Origin: Pseudomonas orientalis
Lineage (GTDB): Bacteria; Pseudomonadota; Gammaproteobacteria; Pseudomonadales; Pseudomonadaceae
Length of the DNA stretch: 64,000 bases
Direction of reading: 5' to 3'
Assembly: GCF_022807995.1 (NCBI RefSeq)
Contig: NZ_CP094351.1
Location: 4,945,501-5,009,500 of the forward strand
Below the pieces are notes generated by a model that was not told the origin of the DNA, searched no databases, and saw nothing but the letters and a program-made list of their open reading frames with translations. The position numbers and the translations under genes were made by a program. This document shows positions 20,271 to 27,951 of the stretch, one piece after another. Each line of letters starts with the position of its first letter. The first letter of the stretch is position 1.

Positions 20271-20379
20271 TTTCTGAGGCTCAAAAAGCCCTGCTGGCAA
20301 ACCTTCAGAATTTTCCCACAAAAACTCGCGCCACCCATGAACTCCCCCTCCCCCCCCCCCACCCCGCTAACCTCCCCCA

Positions 20380-20616
20380 GTCGCTGCAAAATCAGCGACC
20401 GGGTTTAGCAGCTCGGTTAATATCAAGGCCTGCAACGCCACCTTCCATTCAAGCGATGCTTTCAGCATCCGCTGGATTGCGTTATGGCGGCTGTGCGTGG
20501 GGCACCTTCGGGTGCGCTGGGTTCCTTGATTCCTGGTCTGCTAACCCGCGTACAGTCGCCACCCTTTTCGTTTAGCAGCGATGTCTGGCGACTCCACTAA
20601 TCAAGGAGTTTCAGTC
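20380..20616 (+). ncRNA. Structured leader RNA upstream of the small DUF6124-like gene
   Basis: About 240 bases with several pairings: GTCGCTG / CAGCGAC (20380-20386, 20393-20399), AGCGATGC / GCATCCGCT around 20452-20473 with one bulge, GCACC-TTCG-GGTGC (20502-20515), GGGTTTAGCAG (20401) with CTGCTAACCC (20538), and AGTCGCCA (20554) with TGGCGACT (20586). TTTAGCAGC occurs twice (20404, 20571). The nesting of local and long-range pairs suggests a functional RNA or cis-regulator; class unknown. Confidence 0.5.
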
Positions 20617-20877
20617 ATGAAAAAGATCACCCCCAATCCCCCAACAACCCTTTTCACCCTCGCCCCAGGCATCCCCGCCGAAACCCTGCTGGTCCAAGCC
20701 AGTGAAACCCTCGCCTCCCTGAACGTCATGACCACCGATCTGGCCTTTGAACTGGAAGGCTCACACCGCCACAAACTGCTGGCGGCTCAGCAACTGGTTG
20801 TGCTGGGTGAGTTGTTGCTGGAGCGGATGCTGGAAACTCAGGTATTCACTATGCAGACACCTGGCGAGAATCCATAG
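20617..20877 (+). CDS. Small DUF6124/DUF3077-like protein of Pseudomonas
   Basis: 86 residues beginning MKKITPNPPTTLFTLAPGIPAETLLVQ. The opening TPNPP, the segment AETLLVQASETLASLNVM and the following FELEGSHRHKLLAAQQLVVLGELLLERML match a family of small, all-helical proteins that occur in many copies in fluorescent pseudomonads; their function is unknown. The start is chosen because AAGGAG (20603-20608) lies 8 bases before this ATG; an in-frame ATG at 20581 falls inside the structured leader and lacks an SD. It stands alone between the island edge and moaA. Confidence 0.8.
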   Translation: MKKITPNPPTTLFTLAPGIPAETLLVQASETLASLNVMTTDLAFELEGSHRHKLLAAQQLVVLGELLLERMLETQVFTMQTPGENP

Positions 20878-21142
20878 AAACCGACAGCACGATCACTCCG
20901 TACCTGCGGCGAGCGAGGCGCCCTCGCCACAGGTCGGAATCGAACCTTTAACTGACCAAGCCCTTCATCACCCACTACCGCGCCTCCCCCTAAAAACCAT
21001 CAGCCTCACCCCATAGACCCCGTCGATCACCCAGTTGCTAATACTGATTAGACGTACGCTCAAAACAACTCTAGCCTCGCGTAGATAACGCGCCCATTAA
21101 AGCGCCAGGGTTATGCGCCCGACGCCGCCGCCGAGGTTTCTC

Positions 21143-22141
21143 ATGACCGATCAAATCCTGATGGATAGCTTTTCGCGCCGGGTCGACTACCTCAGGATGT
21201 CCGTCACTGACCGTTGCGATTTCCGTTGTGTGTATTGCATGGCCGAGGACATGGAGTTCCTGCCGCGCCAGCAGATTCTGTCGCTGGAAGAGCTGTATCA
21301 ACTGGCACACAGTTTCGTCGCGCTGGGTACGCGCAAGATCCGTCTGACCGGCGGCGAGCCCTTGGTTCGTCAGGGCGTGGTTGAGCTGTGCCAACGCATC
21401 GCCGCGCTCCCCGGTCTGCGCGAGTTGTGCATGACCACCAATGGCTCGCAGCTGGGCAAGCTCGCCGCGCCGTTGTTCGATGCCGGGCTCAAGCGCTTGA
21501 ATATCAGCCTCGACAGCCTGGACCCCACGCGCTTTCGTGAACTGACGCGCACCGGTGATCTGGCCAAGGTAATCGCCGGTATCGATGCCGCGAATGCTGC
21601 GGGGTTTGAGCACACCAAGCTCAATTGTGTGGTGATGAAAGGTCGCAATGACCATGAGGTCAACGATCTGGTGGCCTTCGCCATCGACCGTGGGCTGGAT
21701 ATATCCTTTATCGAAGAAATGCCATTGGGCGTGATCAGCGAACACAGCCGTGCCGAGGCGTTTTATTCCAGTGCGCAGGTGCGCGAGCGTATCGCTGAAC
21801 GCTATACCTTGATCGACTCTGCGGAATCGACCCAGGGGCCGTCGCGTTACTGGCGTCTGGCCGAGGCGCCGCATATTCGCCTGGGCTTTATTTCGCCCCA
21901 CAGTCACAACTTCTGCGCTACCTGCAACCGTGTGCGCCTGACGGTTGAAGGCCGGCTGCTGCTGTGCCTGGGCAATGAGCATTCGGTCGACCTCAAGGCG
22001 GTGCTGCGGCGCTATCCGGGCGAACCGAAACGCTTGGAGAGCGCCATTATCGAGTCGATGAAACTCAAGCCGTATCGGCACAACTTCACCCTCGACGATG
22101 AGGTGCAGGTGGTGCGCTTCATGAACATGACGGGCGGCTGA
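21143..22141 (+). CDS. moaA: GTP 3',8-cyclase MoaA (molybdenum cofactor biosynthesis)
   Basis: Radical-SAM enzyme making the first intermediate of molybdopterin from GTP. The 332-residue protein has the N-terminal cluster CxxxCxYC in DRCDFRCVYCMAED, the SAM-binding segment LTGGEPLVRQG, the C-terminal second cluster in FCATCNRVRLTVEGRLLLCLG, and the double-glycine end TGG needed for activation. The ATG at 21143 is preceded by GAGG; the earlier in-frame ATG is less likely. The nearby LysR gene and the molybdenum aldehyde oxidoreductase further right give the cofactor a local use, although moaA is not in an operon with them. Confidence 0.96.
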   Translation: MTDQILMDSFSRRVDYLRMSVTDRCDFRCVYCMAEDMEFLPRQQILSLEELYQLAHSFVALGTRKIRLTGGEPLVRQGVVELCQRIAALPGLRELCMTTNGSQLGKLAAPLFDAGLKRLNISLDSLDPTRFRELTRTGDLAKVIAGIDAANAAGFEHTKLNCVVMKGRNDHEVNDLVAFAIDRGLDISFIEEMPLGVISEHSRAEAFYSSAQVRERIAERYTLIDSAESTQGPSRYWRLAEAPHIRLGFISPHSHNFCATCNRVRLTVEGRLLLCLGNEHSVDLKAVLRRYPGEPKRLESAIIESMKLKPYRHNFTLDDEVQVVRFMNMTGG

Positions 22142-22365
22142 TCGACCCGGTTTCAACCCCATGCCCTCCTGCGCACGGCAGGGCTGCTGCCCGTCCTTCA
22201 AGCCATCGACTGTGTACTGAACTGAAAAATGCCTGTCTAATCGTCAAGGCTGATCGGGCTATCCAGCAATGTCTGGCGGCCGGTTATCGAGTGCGTTGGC
22301 CAGTTCTTCGCAACTGGTGATTCCACTCTGACAGACCTTTCACTTCTTCCCTGGCAGGCACCTTG

Positions 22366-23274
22366 ATGGACATAAAACAACTCAAATTCCTGATTGCGCT
22401 GGAGCAGACCCGTCACTTCGGCCAGGCGGCTGCGCGCTGCCATATCACCCAGCCGACGTTGTCGATGCGCCTGCGCAATCTGGAGGAGGAGTTGGGCCTG
22501 GAGTTGGTCACCCGTGGCCAGCGTTTCGAAGGCTTTACCGAGGCCGGTGAGCGTGTGCTGGCCTGGGCCAGAACCCTGCTCGCCGCCCATGACGGGTTGT
22601 TCGCCGAAGCGGCCGCGTGTCGCGGCCAGTTGGTGGGTAACTTGCGCCTGGGCCTGGTGCCGCTCAGCGGGTTCAGCCCGATCAGCTATATCCAGAGCCT
22701 GTCCCACACCTTTCCGGAGCTCAAGTTCAGCCTGACGTCCATGAGCTCAGACAACATCATCGAGGCGCTGGGCACCAATCAACTGGATCTGGGTGTGTGT
22801 TACCTGGACCACGTCAACGCCACCTACCTGGATTTTTTCGAACTGGGCGAGACCCGTGTCGGCCTGCTGTACGACACCCGTCACTTCCATTTCGAGAGCA
22901 GCGAAATGAGCTGGGAAGACGCCGCGCAATTACCCCTGGGGATGATCAGCACGGGCATGCACTATCGAAAGTCCATTGACCTGAGCTTCCGCAGCCGTGG
23001 CCTCGATCCTCAGCCCATACTCGAAAGCGATTCAACCTACCAACTGTTCCAGGCGATCCACGAAGGCTTTTGCTGCGCAATCATGCCGCTGGACAGCGGT
23101 CTGGAAAGCCCGATTGAAAACCTGGCCTTCATCAACCTGCCGGACGCCAGCGTACTCGCGCCACTGGGCATGGTGATGCGCAAGACCGAACCGCGCTCGG
23201 CCATTGCCGAGAAGTGTTTTGCTGAGGCCAAGCGATTATTTGCTGCCAAGGACTCGGACCAGCGTGTCAGGTAA
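22366..23274 (+). CDS. LysR family transcriptional regulator
   Basis: 302 residues starting MDIKQLKFLIALEQTRHFGQAAARCHITQPTLSMRLRNLEEELG, a textbook LysR winged helix-turn-helix. The co-inducer domain (about 90-295) has no more specific feature I can name; related genes in Pseudomonas sit near formate dehydrogenase or moaA, so a link to molybdoenzymes or formate is possible. It is 225 bases downstream of moaA on the same strand, with no divergent target gene, so the regulated genes may be elsewhere. The TTG at 22363 directly before the ATG is an alternative start. Confidence 0.93.
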   Translation: MDIKQLKFLIALEQTRHFGQAAARCHITQPTLSMRLRNLEEELGLELVTRGQRFEGFTEAGERVLAWARTLLAAHDGLFAEAAACRGQLVGNLRLGLVPLSGFSPISYIQSLSHTFPELKFSLTSMSSDNIIEALGTNQLDLGVCYLDHVNATYLDFFELGETRVGLLYDTRHFHFESSEMSWEDAAQLPLGMISTGMHYRKSIDLSFRSRGLDPQPILESDSTYQLFQAIHEGFCCAIMPLDSGLESPIENLAFINLPDASVLAPLGMVMRKTEPRSAIAEKCFAEAKRLFAAKDSDQRVR

Positions 23275-23397
23275 ATAAAGCCTCGCTGCCCCCAAAAAAA
23301 ACCCCACACTCGTTCACGAACCGTTAAGAAACCCCTCCCTATACTAGCCGGCAGCCATGCCCGCTCCCCCGAGCGGTCCCCTGCCCGGTAGCCTTCA

Positions 23398-24837
23398 ATG
23401 ACGCGTCCTGTTCCTCTGCTGCTCCTGCTCGTTGGTCTGCTGTTTTTCTTCGCCCTTGGCAACCATGAACTGCAAGGCTCCACCGAGGCCCGCGTTTCCG
23501 GGATTGCAATGGCCATGCACCTGGACAATGACTGGGTGGTGCCGCGTCTGTTTCGCGAGCCTTTCCTGGAGAAACCGCCCCTGAGCCTTTGGCTGGATGC
23601 GGGGGCGATTCGCCTGTTTGGCGCGAGCACTGGCGCGGTGCGTTTGGCGTCGGCGTTTGCCGGACTGTTCAGCGTGATGTTGCTCTACGGGATGTTGCGC
23701 CGGTTTGGGCGGCCCACCACGCTGGCGTTCAGCGCCGCGTTGATCCTGGCGACCATGGCCAGCTATTGGGGCAATGTGCGCGGTGTGGGTGAGGATTCGT
23801 TGCTCAGTCTGGGCGTGACCGCAGCGTTGCTGGGGTTCTATCAGGCGATTCGCCCCGAGGCCGAGCGTCAGGGCTCGACCGCATGGGCATGGACATTGTT
23901 CACGGCGGGGATGGTCATCGCCACTTTGAGCAAAGGTGTGCTGGGCCTGGCGATGCCGGGGATTGTGATCTTTGTTTATCTGGCCTGCACCAGCCTGATG
24001 GATAAGCGCTTGCGCGTGGGCGACTGGCTCAAGCCGGCGCTCTTTACGCTGCTGGCGTTGGTGCCGCTGCTGATCTGGCTGGGGTTTCTGTTTCAGCGCG
24101 GCGGTACGCAGGCGGTCGGTGAGGTGCTGTGGACCAACAGTGTCGGGCGTTTCAGCGGCTCGTTCGTCGAAGCCGGGCATTACGAGCCGTTCTATTACTA
24201 TCTGGTCAAACTGCCTGAGGCCTTCCTGCCGTGGAATATCCTGGTGTACCTGGGCCTGTGGCACTTTCGCAAAAGCCTGGTGCAAAACCGCTACCGTCTG
24301 TTTTTCAGCGTGTGGCTGGTGGCGCAGTTCACCCTGCTGACCCTGGCCTCGAGCAAACGCACTGTCTATTTAATGGCACTGACCCCGGCGGCGGCCGTAT
24401 TGGCTGCGGAATATGCGCGGGTGTTGCTGGAATGGGTCAAACAACACAAACCGGCACTCTACCGCTACCACCGGCACATCATCGGCGGGGTATTCACGCT
24501 GGCCATCGCCTGCTACCTCAGCGCCGCGTTCTGGTTCGCACCCAAAGCCGATGTGCGCCAGTCATTCGTGCCCGTGATCAGCCAGGTGCAGACGCTGCAG
24601 GACGAAGGTAAAGAGGTGGCGCTGTTCCAACCCAATGAGCGGATCGCCGGCGCGAGTGTGTTCTATCTGCGCGCGTATTTGCCGATTCTGCAGACCGAAC
24701 CCCAATTGCGCGCCTTTCTCAGCGCCAAACCCGGCAACGTTGCGCTGCTGGATCATACCGACCGGTTGAATGAGAAAGTTACCGTGATCAAGCACATGAC
24801 GATCAACCGCCAGCCCTACTATTTCGTCGAGCAGTAA
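23398..24837 (+). CDS. ArnT-like membrane glycosyltransferase (GT-C fold)
   Basis: 479-residue polytopic protein of the dolichyl-phosphate-mannose / ArnT type that transfers a sugar from a lipid carrier at the periplasmic face. The first periplasmic loop carries the acidic start GSTEARVSGIAMAM and DWVVPRLFREPFLEKPPLSLWL, the family hallmark with conserved Glu and the EKPPL motif. About ten hydrophobic segments follow up to residue 395, then a soluble C-terminal domain. It is shorter than E. coli ArnT (550). There is no arn operon around it, so the acceptor is unknown: lipid A or another glycan. Confidence 0.88.
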   Translation: MTRPVPLLLLLVGLLFFFALGNHELQGSTEARVSGIAMAMHLDNDWVVPRLFREPFLEKPPLSLWLDAGAIRLFGASTGAVRLASAFAGLFSVMLLYGMLRRFGRPTTLAFSAALILATMASYWGNVRGVGEDSLLSLGVTAALLGFYQAIRPEAERQGSTAWAWTLFTAGMVIATLSKGVLGLAMPGIVIFVYLACTSLMDKRLRVGDWLKPALFTLLALVPLLIWLGFLFQRGGTQAVGEVLWTNSVGRFSGSFVEAGHYEPFYYYLVKLPEAFLPWNILVYLGLWHFRKSLVQNRYRLFFSVWLVAQFTLLTLASSKRTVYLMALTPAAAVLAAEYARVLLEWVKQHKPALYRYHRHIIGGVFTLAIACYLSAAFWFAPKADVRQSFVPVISQVQTLQDEGKEVALFQPNERIAGASVFYLRAYLPILQTEPQLRAFLSAKPGNVALLDHTDRLNEKVTVIKHMTINRQPYYFVEQ

Positions 24838-24852
24838 GGCCGGCGCGGGTCA

Positions 24853-25341
24853 TCAGTGCTTGGTCAGCTTGTCCAGGTAACCCATGGCAAACGCCGAGAC
24901 CACGAAAGTCATGTGGATGATCACGTACCACATCAGGTGTTGCGGATCGACGTTCTTGGCGTCCATGAAGATGCGCAGCAGGTGGATGGAGGAAATCGCC
25001 ACGATGGAGGCCGCCACTTTCATCTTCAGCGACGAAGAGTCCATGGTGCCCAGCCAGTTGAGCTTTTCCTTGTTTTCATCGATATCCAGCTGCGAGACGA
25101 AGTTCTCGTAGCCGGAAATCATCACCATCACCAGCAGGCCACCGACCAGGGCCATGTCGATCAGCGACAGCAGCAGCAGGATCACTTCCGATTCGAGCAA
25201 GGAAAAAATATTCGGAATCACGTGGATGATTTCCTGGAAAAACTTGATCGCCAGGATCAGCAATCCCAGGGATAAACCCAGGTAGATCGGTGCCAGCAGC
25301 CAGCGCGCGGCATACATCGTGTTTTCGATAAAGCGTTCCAT
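24853..25341 (-). CDS. YqhA family inner membrane protein (UPF0114, TIGR00645)
   Basis: 162 residues with four hydrophobic segments (about 8-30, 50-75, 110-130, 138-156). The conserved strings MERFIENTMYAARWLLAPIYLGLS, LIDMALVGGLLVMVMISGYENFVS and LGTMDSSSLKMKVAASIVAISSIHLLR identify the UPF0114/YqhA family. Function unknown. It is convergent with the ArnT-like gene (15 bases apart) and divergent from the lipoprotein gene. Confidence 0.93.
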   Translation of the reverse strand: MERFIENTMYAARWLLAPIYLGLSLGLLILAIKFFQEIIHVIPNIFSLLESEVILLLLSLIDMALVGGLLVMVMISGYENFVSQLDIDENKEKLNWLGTMDSSSLKMKVAASIVAISSIHLLRIFMDAKNVDPQHLMWYVIIHMTFVVSAFAMGYLDKLTKH

Positions 25342-25506
25342 TGAATCTCACACAGCGTGGCTAAAAATGGCGCCGAGTATACCAGTGGCTGCCCGGCAGC
25401 TGTCACCGCGAGAAAACTGCGCCAAGTGGCATCTGTAAGAAGATTTTTCTGCTAGTGTCGAGAGCATTCACTCGGCTTGATGATGTCGGACAGGAAAACT
25501 CAGATA

Positions 25507-27327
25507 ATGGATGTGCGATTCCCTTTGGCCACTCTAGGCCTGTGCGCGGCGTTGCTGATGGCCAGCGGCTGCTCCCCCAAAGAAGAGCAGAAACAAGCCA
25601 CCCTTGAAGAGAAAACCAGCAAGTTCGAACAGTCCCTGGACGGCATCCAGGACCCCAAGCTGCGCGATGTCATCGCCGACCTTGGCGGTTCGCTGTTGTT
25701 GCTGGAACGTGCGCGCATCAAGCTCGACACCAAGCCCGTCGAAGCCGAATACGGCGAAGACAGCCTGGCCCTGCTCAAGCATTACCCGAGCCCCCAGGCC
25801 TTGGTGGACACCTACATCAACGGCCTGTTCGTGCTGCGCAGAGCCTCCCATTCCGACTACCTGACGGATTTGCAGCCGGTCTTCCCGTTCACGTTCAACG
25901 CTCCCGAGCAATTCCCCTTCCCCCATGGCCTGGAGTGGGAGTCGGTAACCTTGAGCAACAACAAAGTCATTCCCTTCCAGCCGGAGTGGTCGGAAACCGA
26001 CCCCGGCATCCAGCTCAGTCCCAGCAGCTCCAACCTGACCAACCCCGACGACCTGACGGTGACCTACCCGTTCATCGAGGGCATCGAGACGGAAAACAAG
26101 AGCCAGCCGCAGCCCGTCAGCCTTAAAGGCACGATTGAAGTCGCCGCGCCGGGCAGAGTGCTGACCTTCGACCTGTCAAAAAAGGACGTCGGTCATTCAC
26201 GCACCGAGGGCAATATCAGCCTCAAGCTGTTGTCGCTGGACAAGAATTACGCAGAAATCGAACTGACCAACAGCGAGCCTTTGGCCATCGAGCTGGGCGA
26301 TGATTCGCCCAACCCGCTGCTGGTACAGGCCCGGGACGGCACCGGGCAATTCCTTACCCGCTCGGGCTCAATCAACGAAAGTGCCGCGCAAGTGGCGTTC
26401 TATGAGAAACAGCTGGCGCAGCTGCAACAGCAGAAGGCCTGGTCCGAAGCGTTGGACAAACAGCTCACCGACGCGCAAAAAGCCTTCGAACACACCCAGA
26501 CCAGCCATTACGCCAAGGTGTATTTCAACGGTGTGGTCGACACGCTGCAGGTCAACGTGCTGGACTTTTCCAAGGCCACCGTAACCCGCAAGGCGCTGGA
26601 CCTGCCGGTGATGCGCTTCGACAAAAACAGCCTGCAACAGAGCGTGCAGCCCTTGCCGATGCCGGTCACGGTGTATGACGACGACGCCGCCAGCTGGCTG
26701 AAAGACGCGTCGATGACTGAAGAACAGCTGAAAAACAGCGTCACCATCAGCCAATCGACCGAAGACGCCAGCGCCGCGAAAATCGTGTTTGACCACCCTT
26801 TCACCTTCAATGACGATCTGGTCGGCGCCGAGCGCAATAACAGCGCCGCGCCGATCACCTTTTTCACCGCAGACGATAAGGGCGAGCGCGGCGAACCCAT
26901 CGAGTTGCCGACCGAGGCCTTTGAGCTGAACGCGGCCAGCGGCACGCTGACCTATGATCTGAACCTGTTTCCGGAAACTCCGGCGTTTGTGGTCGGCTCG
27001 GTGCCGTTGTTTCTCGCCACCATCGAGAAGGCCTCGATTGACGTCAGCAAACTGCCCAAGGGCCTGTCGCTCAAGGACAACGCGCTGATCGTCGACCAGC
27101 AAGCGTTTCCTTCCGACAGCTGGCGCTTCTACGCCAAGGACGCGAGCGGCAACTACCTCAAGGAAATTCTTGGCGTGAGCCACCGTGCCGAGGAATACGG
27201 GACGGCGTTGTTCGATGTGCATTATTTTTACGGCCAGCCGACCACCCTGGAAAGCTACCAGCGCACTGACCTTAACACCGTGCAATATGGTTTCGAGGTC
27301 AAGCTGGACAAACCGGAAAGCAAATAG
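25507..27327 (+). CDS. Large hypothetical lipoprotein
   Basis: I do not recognise a family. From MDVRFPLATLGLCAALLMASGC it has a signal peptide with lipobox LMASGC (Cys near residue 21), so it is predicted to be lipid-anchored; residue +2 is Ser, which fits outer-membrane sorting. The roughly 585-residue mature protein is hydrophilic, with a helical Glu/Lys-rich first part, later beta-like segments, a coiled-coil-prone stretch around residues 290-330 (QVAFYEKQLAQLQQQKAW) and no cysteine besides the lipid one that I can see. The ATG at 25507 is favoured over the one at 25477 because the signal peptide begins there. Monocistronic. Confidence 0.88.
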   Translation: MDVRFPLATLGLCAALLMASGCSPKEEQKQATLEEKTSKFEQSLDGIQDPKLRDVIADLGGSLLLLERARIKLDTKPVEAEYGEDSLALLKHYPSPQALVDTYINGLFVLRRASHSDYLTDLQPVFPFTFNAPEQFPFPHGLEWESVTLSNNKVIPFQPEWSETDPGIQLSPSSSNLTNPDDLTVTYPFIEGIETENKSQPQPVSLKGTIEVAAPGRVLTFDLSKKDVGHSRTEGNISLKLLSLDKNYAEIELTNSEPLAIELGDDSPNPLLVQARDGTGQFLTRSGSINESAAQVAFYEKQLAQLQQQKAWSEALDKQLTDAQKAFEHTQTSHYAKVYFNGVVDTLQVNVLDFSKATVTRKALDLPVMRFDKNSLQQSVQPLPMPVTVYDDDAASWLKDASMTEEQLKNSVTISQSTEDASAAKIVFDHPFTFNDDLVGAERNNSAAPITFFTADDKGERGEPIELPTEAFELNAASGTLTYDLNLFPETPAFVVGSVPLFLATIEKASIDVSKLPKGLSLKDNALIVDQQAFPSDSWRFYAKDASGNYLKEILGVSHRAEEYGTALFDVHYFYGQPTTLESYQRTDLNTVQYGFEVKLDKPESK

Positions 27328-27334
27328 CCCGGGA

Positions 27335-27652
27335 CTACAGGGCCAACCGTTCCTGGCCGCCGTTGAGTTGGCGCAGATGGGCTTGCAGGTGCAGGCACCA
27401 GATCTGCGGCTCGTCCAACTGTTCATAGCCATGCAATGTGAGGCTATCGACAATGGAACCCAGCATGGTCTCTGCCAAGAATGGCCCGCGAAACGGGCCT
27501 TGAGACTTGACCGTGGAAGGCTGCTCGCCCGACATGCCGGCGGCAAACAACAGCGTCCACAGCCCGTTTTCCCCGGCAAGCGGGCGAATGGAGCATTCGA
27601 TACGGGTTTCCAGGCCCAGGCACTGGCGGGTAAGGCAAAGGTTGCGCGACAT
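27335..27652 (-). CDS. Conserved hypothetical protein (105 aa)
   Basis: No family recognised. The 105 residues MSRNLCLTRQCLGLETRIEC to the end have a compact mixed composition without signal peptide or membrane segment, so it should be cytoplasmic. GAGGG precedes the ATG by about 8 bases. It is convergent with the lipoprotein gene (7 bases between stops). Chosen over the opposite-strand frames because the start, SD and protein-like composition fit; codon use is typical of the core genes. Confidence 0.7.
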   Translation of the reverse strand: MSRNLCLTRQCLGLETRIECSIRPLAGENGLWTLLFAAGMSGEQPSTVKSQGPFRGPFLAETMLGSIVDSLTLHGYEQLDEPQIWCLHLQAHLRQLNGGQERLAL

Positions 27653-27834
27653 GGCGGCGACCCTCGGTAGATCGGTGTTCAGCCCCGGCGCAAAGGCGAG
27701 GCTGTTTCTATCCTGCGACTCCTGTGGATATCCCTGGTATTGAGAATAGAAGAAAACCGCGACAGACCAAGGTTGTAAGGACCAACGGGCGTCGGTCGTA
27801 AGAATGGAGTCAATTTTGTGGCATAAACAATTCC

Positions 27835-27929
27835 AAATGTGGGAGGGGGCTTGCCCCCGATAGCGGTGGATCAGTCAAGAATACTGAGACTGACACACTG
27901 CTATCGGGGGCAAGCCCCCTCCCACATTT
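27835..27929. repeat. REP doublet (REPIN) a
   Basis: TGTGGGAGGGGGCTTGCCCC... at the left and its inverted copy ending CCCCTCCCACATTT at the right, separated by about 35 bases; the whole can fold into one long hairpin. It lies between the 105-residue hypothetical gene and the LonB gene, both on the minus strand. Confidence 0.9.
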
Positions 27930-27951
27930 TGATCCCATCAAGCTTCAGGGA

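Larger units (their letters stand above)
19596..20379. other. Right end of the island: IS-like ends and att-like remnants
   Basis: No gene is supported. It contains two copies of a 24-base sequence in inverted orientation (19806-19829 and 19968-19991, one mismatch), the direct repeat GGTATTCCA (20138-20146, 20150-20158), CCCCGGC at 20221, a terminator at 20240-20270 and an 11-base C run at 20350-20360. An open frame at 19878-20408 has no plausible start or protein-like composition. Confidence 0.6.

Noticed and set aside
20350..20360. An 11-base C homopolymer that could suggest phase variation
   Set aside because: It lies in no supported gene or promoter, so switching has nothing to act on; it may also be length-uncertain in sequencing.
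19878..20408. A 176-codon open frame in the right end of the island
   Set aside because: No SD, runs through the IS-like repeat, the terminator and an 11-base C run; composition not protein-like.
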